A stretch of DNA of 64,000 nt from Nepenthes gracilis (lineage: Eukaryota; Streptophyta; Magnoliopsida; Caryophyllales; Nepenthaceae). The notes under the pieces were generated by a model. The model was given only the letters and a program-made list of their open reading frames with translations, did no database searches and was not told the origin of the DNA. The stretch covers positions 11,677,299 through 11,741,298 of the forward strand of contig BSYO01000009.1 of the NCBI GenBank assembly GCA_033239525.1, read 5' to 3'. The position numbers and the translations under genes are program-made. Of the stretch, positions 55,525 through 64,000 are shown one piece after another; position 1 is the stretch's first letter; the number at the start of each line of letters is the position of its first letter.

Positions 55525-56610
55525 GGGATGTGACATGCTAAGCGAGATACACAAGTATTTGCAGATCACATATCAGTGACAAGAATTTAGCATTTAAAGT
55601 CATGCAGTAATGCTACTATTGGGTGATAATGAAACAATATGTCATGAAGTCTGCAAAGAAATGCGAGAACTGCCAAGTCCATAACAATATTTCTCACCAA
55701 GTGCACACGAAACTGTAGGCCCTGTAGTAGCCATGCCCATTCGCATAGTAGGGGCTCAACATACTCGACCTGCTACTCATTGCTTCCGGACAAAAAAAAA
55801 TTCATCATAGTTGACATCGACTACTTTACGAAATGGGTCAAAGCCTCCTCACTAGACTAGATAACCAAATATAATGTAATTGAGTTTGTTCGGCAGAGTA
55901 TTCGTATACAAATTTGGAATTCTCGTGATCATAGTGACTGATAATGAAACCCAATTTACCGATAAACACTTCACCAAGTACCATATGAGTTTGGAAACCC
56001 AACTAATTCACATTTTCGTCACCTAACTTCAATCAAACAGGCAAATAGAAGCCACAAATTGAACACTTCTACACAGGTTGAAGACGAAGCTCGAAGTTAT
56101 AGGGGGCTCTTAGGCGAACGAACAACATTCCTACTGTGGTCCTACAGGATGATACCTAGGGAACTAATACGAGAGACACCCTTGAATTTATACTAAAGAA
56201 TTGAAGCAATCATTATGTGGAAATCAGTCTGCCTAGCATCTGAGTAGAAAGTTTCAACCCTCTAAGTAATTCCTAATAACTCAAAAAGTATCTCGACTTA
56301 CTTGAAGAAGCACAAGACGCAACAAGGCTATGAACTGTGACTTACCAACAACGGATCACTCAGTATTATAATAAAAAGGTAAAAACACCAATTTGAGGTG
56401 AGAGACCTAGTTTTATAGAGTATGGAGGCAACAGACAAAATGCTAATAGGAACAAATTCTCCCCTAATTGGAAAGGGCCATTCCTGATCACAACGACTCC
56501 CCAAAATGGTGTGTACAAACTACGTACCCAAAACTGCAAATTAGTCCTGAGGACATTAAGTGCCATCCACTTCAAAAAAAACTACCAATAATTCCTCACC
56601 AAACACAGGT
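55525..56610 (+). pseudogene. Tat integrase (third copy), decayed
   Basis: Plus strand: 'CYYW' zinc-region remnant, 'KKCENCQVHNN' (near 55660), 'FTKWVKAS', 'VIVTDNETQFT' (catalytic Asp of the core), 'YHMSLETQLIHI', 'RLKTKLEVIGG', 'ERAIPDHNDSPKWCVQTTYPK' region and the end 'RTLSAIHFKKNYQ'. Broken by many stops. Protease, RT and RNase H are absent, so the 5' part of this copy is deleted. Confidence 0.75.
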
Positions 56611-56699
56611 AAGTCTATCAATACATCACACGGGTTGCTTGTACTACCATGTTTCAATTAATAAAGTGATTGTTCGTTTACTTTATTGTTCATATGAAT

Positions 56700-57623
56700 G
56701 CTTGTATGCAATTGACTATGTAAAGCCTTGGCAACGGTAGTATTTTCTCGGCCCTCCATCTCTTTGAGCATGTAAGATTGACACACACCTCAGACAAGCG
56801 AGAGATATCAACATCTCGTTGGCACAAGCACGCCTCCATTAGACGTAGCACCTCTTGTGACTGCAAGCAAAAAAGCAAGCAATTAGACAAGAACGACCAC
56901 ATGTACGAAAATGAGAAGTAACACAGTCCATACCTCAATGAAAAACAGCCCCTTCGAGGACAAGGGACCCAATCGAGCCCCAAGCAACAAAGTGGATGGA
57001 GTCCTCCAACCCAATAGAGGCACTGCATGGCAGTGGTGGGGCACACCAGAACTTGAACGTGAAGGAGAAGCACCTGAAACCTCCAAGACATCAAGTGCCA
57101 GAGCCTCCAATCGAGGCACTTCATCAACCGCGGCCACCTCTGCATTATTCTCTGCTTGAGTCTCAATCACTTTATCACTGCCAAGGTTCTCCTCAATAAA
57201 AACAGCATGAGGGTCAAGTGCAAGCTCATCGGGTGACAAATTGATAAAGACAGGGATCCCATACTCGATTAAGGCCGGAGCGCTAATCAACTCATCTGGC
57301 CTGCCAGTCCTAGGATCATTTATCCCCAAAGCAAAAGGCATAGGAGGCTCACCGCCCTTAGTAAACATGGCCGCCTCCTCAAAAGCTTAGCAAATCGAAG
57401 AAGGGATGGAGCCCGACCTCTTAAATGACTCTCCAGCCTTCCATGCCACCTCTACAATGACTCAGTTGGAGTTAGAGGAGGAAGAACAAGATGGAGCTGC
57501 CTGACTAGCCACCCTCTTAGGAAAGTCCCAAAAGTACAATGACCTTGGCTTCCTCTTGGGCTTGTGAAGTGACAGGATAGTAACATTTGTCCCTTCCGTT
57601 AAGAACTCCCACTCAACCCGTGC
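56700..57623 (-). pseudogene. Antisense ORF of the third Tat copy, C-terminal part
   Basis: Minus strand, continuing from 60529 across the solo LTR: 'ARVEWEFLTEGTNV', 'KPKRKPRSLYFWDFPKRVA', 'MFTKGGEPPMPFALGINDP', and near the end 'LRLMEACLCQRDVDISRLSEV', which matches 'VEEALYCQEIEISRLSHV' of the second copy. The region between is poorly conserved. A 161-residue frame (56883-57368) stays open. Confidence 0.65.
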
Positions 57624-60528
57624 TGTGATAACCCGAACTTAAATCACTCAACCTGGTTTAGACCTACCACAAAAAAACTCAAAATTTCTATGTATCACTA
57701 AATTTAACATAATAATTATAATTTTCATAATAAATTCCTTTAAGATAATAAATGTATACAATATTATTATCCTGAGAATGTAATCCCAATAACATATCTA
57801 AATAAAATCTCGATCAATGAAACTAACTCTAGAGTTTCTCCTCATGAGCCTTTATTTTCAATATCTTCTATATCTCGAGGTTTGGTAGCAAAAGTAGGAT
57901 CTTCGACCCACACTATGCAATCAATTAAATTTGGAACCAATAAAATGTAATGTTGAGTCAAATACTCAACAAATGATAACAAATCCAAAAGAAAACATGG
58001 AATGATAATACATATCTCAAATATACAATATATGATATATGCCGAAAGTCATAAACAATAATATAATATTTAACAGATAAATATATCAAATATTCTATAT
58101 TTCATCATATCTACGACTCGCATGCATAAGGAAGGCAGGTCACTTCGAACCCAAATGTGACAAAAATCATAAGATTTTATCGATAAGAGGCAAAGATTCC
58201 TTAGAATCCAACCTTACAAAAAATAAAGGGATTTCTTTATCCGAGTATCAGCGTGAACGACCTAAATATCAAATAATAACAAATAACGTAGATTCTACTG
58301 AATCCGGATATCATAAAATCCAACACATAAATTCTACTGAATACAACTCAAAATTTTACCGAATTCTAAATTCAAAAGGTATTAATAATGATGAAATATC
58401 ACAATGAATCTCCTTGGACCTTATTCTACCACAATGAATCAAAGGTCGCGTATTTATACACCTAATGGCTGGGTAAGTGACACAAGATTATACATGGTAT
58501 TTTTCCTGCCCCTACAGTCCTCCCAAATATTGTACCCATAGTATGCCCATATCATCCGTGATACTTTTTGCCAAATGATATCCCTGATATCATCTTTTAT
58601 GATAATCATATGGCTATAAGTATCCGTCAATAATAAGTAATATACCTCATTATTATAATGATATGGAAATCAATATCAGATAAGTGTAGACCACATTAAG
58701 GTACCGTAACCTTTCATTCGACTAGATACTTTAATGTTTTCATACGCTCTCCTCAACCTTGACCTTAAAAAGCTAATAATCCAAATACTCATGTAATCAA
58801 ATATAATGCAAAAGAAGCTTTGTAAATACAATGATAAAAATGTCGTTCGGTGTTGATAAGGACCGTACTCATACCATCAAGATTAACACAAAGGAATTTA
58901 TCATGGAACGATAAAAGAACAAAAGAGAACCGAAAAATATATATTTTGAACAATTTAAATATTTATTTAGTCTCCAATTTTGTTATGATATACGAATCCT
59001 ATTGCTAAAATCATATCTTAATCATCACTTGCGGACAATCTTATTATTACCAAATCTGATTCATTCATCCCAAATTCGTCTAATGATTTCCAACAAAACT
59101 ATATAATAACTTTAACCACTTCTTATAAATCAACCTATATTCTAAAATATGCACACACATATTTAACATTAACATGATACGCCAATATTTTCTTCACCAA
59201 TCATTCATATTCATATATAAATATATATATATATATATACATACAAACCCACACACACACCTACTTATATAGATACATACAATATATATATAAATATGCA
59301 CACACACTCACACCCACACCCATACGGCAGCAACTCTGCCAGCACACACAAGCTCACACTCACCCACTGATATACACACAACGTATGGGTATACACACAC
59401 GTATCCGTATAATACAGGTAAATCTACACACATACAATGTATCCCAAACTACCTATTTAGCAATCGAGTTCTAAATCACATTCTCTCTATTTCCACTAAC
59501 TGGCAACCTGATGCGCAAACAGAGCATAAAGCTCTGTTCTTCACCTTCCCTTCCAATTCTAACCATAAATGAAAAAATTCTAACTTTCATCTTACAAAAT
59601 GTAAAATAAGGATTATTTTGTAATACAATATACTAATTCTTATGCCCAATCCATGGTGAAGTTTTTGGAACCCCACCGTCAGAGTCGTGTGCTCTGTTTT
59701 TTCCCATTTTGGCTCGCAATAAAATACTGCCAATTTCCTCCAAAATCTAGACATGTAACAAAAGAAATCAACATTAACAATGAGAAGAGGATGATTTATT
59801 TGCAACAATTAAAGGATTACTTGTAAAGGAGTCTCAAATCAATTTGCTTGATACCTTCGATTTTTCTCGGTATGTCTGAAGCGGCTTCTAGTGTTGGCTT
59901 GACAGTGATGTCTCCAACATCGACTTTGGCGGGGACAGTAGGCACCAACAGTAAACTTCCAGCTGCCCTGTTCTCACTTTCTCCCTCTCTCTAATTTCGC
60001 CAGTAACCCTAGAAAAAGAAAATGAAGGTAACGATTAAAAAGGGAATGAAAGAAAATGAAAGAGGAGAAATGGGGCTAGTGATTGAGAGGATAAAGGGAA
60101 AGTGGCTGATTGGTAGGAGAAGGAGAAGTCAGTGCTGCACAAATCATCTGACAGTTTCCTCTTTCCTTCTCCTTCTTCCTCGTTCATCTCCCTCCCAGTT
60201 TTCCTTACTTATTATTATTATTGTTGTATTATTATTATATTCTATTTATTTATTTATTATTATATTTATTATTAATGTTTTATCATAATATTATTTAATA
60301 GTATTATTTATTAGTAATAATATTATTTATTACTAATTATTATTAATATTTATTAATGTATATTATTACTCATATTTATTGTTATTATTATTATCATTTG
60401 TAATTTATTATTAATTATTTAATACCCATTATTATTTATAATATTTATTAATATCAATATATCATATTATTTATTACTATATTAAGTCCATAACTATATA
60501 ATCCGATTCAAAATATCAAAGTATTACA
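57624..60528 (-). mobile_element. Solo LTR (subfamily B) in the antisense ORF
   Basis: Plus-strand ends TGTGATAACCCG and AGTATTACA, flanked by CGTGC (57619-57623) and TGTGC (60529-60533), a one-mismatch duplication. The antisense ORF reads 'DYWLSTMAFA' on one side and 'ARVEWEF' on the other. Internal: AT and CA arrays (59218-59420) and an ATT-rich stretch (60195-60480). Its left end aligns with the solo LTR at 22364. Confidence 0.75.
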
Positions 60529-61153
60529 TGTGCAAATGCCATCGTAGATAGCCAATAATCCTTTCAACGAAAGGAGTCCAAATGCATCTCTACAATCTCC
60601 GTCAGCAGCTACATCATGCTCTCCTCCCAATCAAAGATATCACCAGAATAGGTAGCCTCCACTCTACCTCATTTGTTGGAAGGGATCCAATTCGAAGGGA
60701 TAAACAAATAAAAGAATTGATCCTTCTAGTCTTTTACCATGTTTGGATTCCTCCCGCTTATTTGATACTGTCGGCAGGGGTGAACGAAATCCAATCTACT
60801 TACTGGTTGAATCGAAAGATTGTCGTCATTGTTAGGGCATCCAAGGAATGTTCTTGGTGATGGAAGAAGACACACAAAGAAACTAGTTATCAAATGGCAT
60901 TAGGGTGGAAGCGTGCTACTGGAATGTCCAAAGTCATTAGAATTTCATACAGCTCCTACACAAAGTGATACGAAGGCTCCTTTTGGATGGGCATTGTAGA
61001 TGGTAATGAATCCATGTCATGGGAAGCAAGCCCTATTGTTGTTAGCAAGCAATACATACGAGATAGCCTTAGGAGATTGTATCAGACATACAAAGACTTT
61101 ACATCATAGGAAATGAGAACAAACAAGATTGTGTTGATGCTCAAGGAAGTCAT
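60529..61153 (-). pseudogene. Antisense ORF of the third Tat copy, N-terminal part
   Basis: From a minus-strand ATG at 61153 (MTSLSINTI): after several stops, 'ELYEILMTLDIPVARFHPNA', 'KDQFFYLFIPSNWIPSNK', 'GRVEATYSGDIFDWEESMM' and 'KDYWLS'. These align in order with 'ELCEILRVLEIHVARLHPNA', 'KDRFFYLVATPEWRISNKW' and 'SRVNGAYAGDILKGEERI' of the second copy. Interrupted at 60529 by the solo LTR. Confidence 0.7.
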
Positions 61154-62300
61154 GGAAAGCAAGAAAGGTAAATTGGGGCAGAGCAATTCAAGTCAATAAA
61201 TGCATAAACGGTTAGAGGCTAGTGCTTAGATAATCAAAGCCTCGGCCCGAAACAGCATTGCATGAGGAATCGAAGAAGCATGTCTCCATAATGACCACGA
61301 CATGTGCTTGCACTGCAGAGTTTCACAGCACGTCAGTTCGTTGGGTCAGTTATGATAACTGATACTACACCTCCCAACGCAACCTGCTGACAAGCCTGAT
61401 GACCCTAGGCTTGGATCGGCTAGTCAGTGGTGTGGTGCAAGTGATGATGCCCTGATACCCCCCTTTTCAAGACGGCGGACTAACGTGGCCTTGACGAGCT
61501 CAAGACTGATTCAATTGATTCACATCCCACCAAGCGTTTGGGGTAAAGTCATTGCAAGTCGGATCGTTAGAAGACTAATAATCTATAGCTCAAGTTGTTA
61601 GATTTTTAGAAATTACACAACAAAGAGCAACATTCAAATATTTCAATTATTCGAAATAAACAAAGATATTAGAGTCATATAAATAATGCTCAGAAAGTCT
61701 CATTCATTAATTCATTTTACAAAATACAAGTTTACAATAATGGATGTATAACACAGATGGAAATAAAAATATATGGAGTATTAACCCAACTACAGTAGTC
61801 CAACTGACCTTTACATAGGCAAATCCACGAGAAAAGCTCATCTGTTGGCGCCGCAACGCGACCCTCTAGGTTGCAATATCAACGGATGCAATAGAAAAGC
61901 CATCCCTTGCAAGGATAAGGCATAATGCACTTGTTGTCACCCAAGAAGCAAAAAAAAAAAAAGGAAATCCTCTATCTTTCCGAAGTCGGAAGCAACACTG
62001 TAGAAAGAACTGTCTAGTGCCAAGAAGGAGGATGGAGAGTCACAACCCAAAAGCCAAGATTTTTCTCGAAATCAGTAGGCTCAATTTTGGAACAGGCGTA
62101 AAAGAGAAAAACTAAGGTGGTTTCTCACATAAAAGAGGATAACTAAAGTGGATTTCAAGTACGTCATTGGATCTCACCTTCAAATTTTGGAGAAGAACTC
62201 CTGTCGTTCCCAGCTTATGGCAGCGTAGGCTCCATGGTAGCTCCAAACTCTCACACAAATCGGTTGGTAAAGACAATTCATAATATAAAGTATAGAGAGC

Positions 62301-62316
62301 CCCTCTATTTATAGCC
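62301..62316 (-). promoter_or_regulatory. Antisense TATA-like sequence, third Tat copy
   Basis: Minus strand GGCTATAAATAGAGGG, about 1.15 kb upstream of the antisense ATG. Counterpart of 32241. Confidence 0.45.
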
Positions 62317-62486
62317 AAGAAGTGGATCAGCGAGCAATTAATACAAAAAGATTTCCCATGCCAGCATTATCCGCAAAGGATCGAATCAAATCCTACCAAA
62401 ATCCTGCCCAACTAAACAATGAATCAACAAACTATTTGGGAAAGGAATGTGCATGGAGGCCTATAGTTGGCGTCCCATCAATGAAT

Positions 62487-62520
62487 ATGTTGAGAGTTAA
62501 AAATTAAACACTCTCAACAT
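62487..62520. repeat. Perfect 11-bp inverted repeat
   Basis: ATGTTGAGAGT and ACTCTCAACAT separated by 12 A/T-rich bases, followed by GGGGGG. Near the expected start of the 3' LTR of the third Tat copy. Confidence 0.8.
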
Positions 62521-63463
62521 GGGGGGCTAGGATAGGAATAGCAACCCATGGGCAAGCTTAGAAGTTCAGTCCGATGAAGGAGGAAAGGTCTAAAAAAGTG
62601 GAAGTTCAACAAAACACCCCTATAGCCCATGATCCAAAAGGCAACACAGTTGGCCCAAACAGGTCGACCTGAAACCGCCTAGTAGAAAATGGGCAATTAG
62701 GGCTATGCGATATACCGCCCCTGTAGTTTTCTCTCCAACTCAGCAGCCGATAGCCTTCACAACTCAACGCATGCAAGCAGGCTACACTTACCATAATAGC
62801 TTTAACAACTTAGCAAATATGCTAAGAATATCATCCCATGATTGCGTATCACTCTAGGATGGTAGTTGTAATTCAATAAATCTTGTTAGGTGACAATTAC
62901 CATATAGCACCCCTATGATCGCTTAGACTATGGATTGAGTATTTCCAGACAATAACGGTTAACATAATAAGCCCTCGTGATTGCTGAGCTAACTCATCGG
63001 ATCCATGCAAGCAACTGTTATCAGTCGTAAGACCCAAGGATGGCTAAATTGGCACTTATTCTATAAATATATCCCCTCCTCCACAAGGAGAGGGACAGAC
63101 TCTCAATCTCACAAAAGGGTTCATAAAGCTCAAACGTTCCAACATGCTGGGACGACGTAGCGAAGCAAAGCCGCTTTGTCAATCGAGCGCACTCTATCCA
63201 AAGACACTCAACTCACGATTGCAACACCACCACAAAGCCGTCCTTTCTAAAAAAACGCACCCTTCCAAAGTTACTCCCAATTGAGCGCACATTTTGGAAT
63301 TCAATTTTCCATCCAACATTCAATCCCTTTATTCGTGCACCCAGATATTTTACATTCCTTTATTTTCCTCTCTATTAAAGAAAGATTTCTTACTTGAACG
63401 TCGAAAGATATATTGGAAAGTGAGTTTTGTCATCCTCTAACATCTTATTTATTTGTGGTGATA
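62521..63463 (+). mobile_element. Probable 3' LTR of the third Tat copy, ends uncertain
   Basis: Follows the integrase and antisense ORF. Has a plus-strand TATA box CTATAAATATAT (63061-63072) followed by a CT-rich leader, as in an LTR. Boundaries are estimates: a purine run near 62520 and the start of another LTR-like sequence at 63464. Confidence 0.4.
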
Positions 63464-64000
63464 TGTAAGACTTGGATTTTTTGTGGATGAAGAACGAACT
63501 CGCTTTAATTCGACCTATTAGGCGAGATCATTAATTCGCATGACAATTTAAATCCGAAGAAACATTGTGTGTGTGTGTGTATGTATGTAAGTATATACTT
63601 TATTAACCAACTAAACAATAAATAGATTATCCACAATCCTAAATTAAATTCATGTGAATTATAAGATTATAAATCCTAGTCATGTATAATTCCAAGTTAG
63701 ACATGCATTGAGTAATCCTAAGGAGCACAAAAAAAAGAAGAAGAAAAAACGTACTCTAAAAATGATGCAAAACGAATCATGACTAAGGATTAAATGAAAC
63801 CCAAAAATAAGATACTAGTTTTAAATAATACTAATTTTTATTTTTTATTTTAAAAAAGGGATAGGGTAAAAGGTTCATGCAGGAGAGTTTCAACAGGAAG
63901 AACTCGGGACATCAATATTTACATTCAGTAGTTTCAATTTGAATTATCGGTGAAATAGTATGTAATTGATGAGAAATTTTAAAAACAAAACAATGGATAC
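63464..64000 (+). mobile_element. LTR-like start, cut by the window end
   Basis: TGTAAGACTTGGATTTT resembles the starts at 53088 (TGTAAGGCCC) and 11646. Contains a short (GT)n at 63566-63580. Not enough sequence to confirm. Confidence 0.3.

Noticed and set aside
1..64000. tRNA or rRNA genes
   Set aside because: I saw Met-tRNA-complementary primer-binding sites but no complete tRNA fold with internal promoter boxes, and no rRNA motifs. A dedicated scan was not possible.

Overview
This is nuclear DNA of a flowering plant with a repeat-rich genome. One ordinary gene with plant-type introns sits among nested LTR retrotransposons of the plant Tat, Tekay-like, other chromoviral and Ty1/copia groups. 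I cannot name the species. I saw no tRNA, rRNA, CRISPR or prokaryotic signal.

The only apparently functional host gene is a pectin methylesterase of the PME31 type on the + strand, 6945-25469. Six exons (6945-7187, 7312-7416, 7681-7758, 8713-8900, 24736-24909, 25307-25469) join in phase into a 316-residue enzyme with all catalytic residues. Intron 4 is 15.8 kb. It holds a chromovirus (10089-20300) that itself carries a solo LTR and a copia element (14809-19434), plus a further solo LTR (22364-24315) and three copies of a small hAT-like element, two of them inside the chromovirus LTRs.

Region by region: 1-6762 is the 5' half of a Tat-lineage Ty3/gypsy element on the - strand, split by a solo LTR (3244-5953). 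Its own LTR lies head-to-head with the esterase promoter. 25470-27413 is intergenic. 27414-29980 is a small LTR-flanked element whose interior carries intronless fragments of two unrelated host genes, NADP-isocitrate dehydrogenase and an ALKBH9/10-type 2-oxoglutarate/Fe(II) oxygenase. 30279 to about 31745 is another LTR remnant. About 31746-52300 is a second Tat element (- strand), split by a gag-only Tekay-like element (36355-43822, perfect 5-bp target duplication) and by a 4.1-kb solo LTR (45668-49786, perfect 5-bp target duplication). 53088 to about 54430 is an LTR rich in short tandem repeats. 55525 to about 63463 is a third Tat copy (+ strand), 5' truncated and split by a solo LTR (57624-60528). 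Another LTR-like start lies at 63464.

The second and third Tat copies both carry an extra ORF antisense to pol, with matching upstream antisense TATA sequences. Nesting gives relative ages: Tat and chromovirus first, then copia, Tekay-like and the insertions now seen as solo LTRs. Six solo LTRs against few paired ones point to frequent LTR-LTR recombination. Every retroelement ORF here is broken. All identifications are by eye from motifs and internal comparison; no database search was run.
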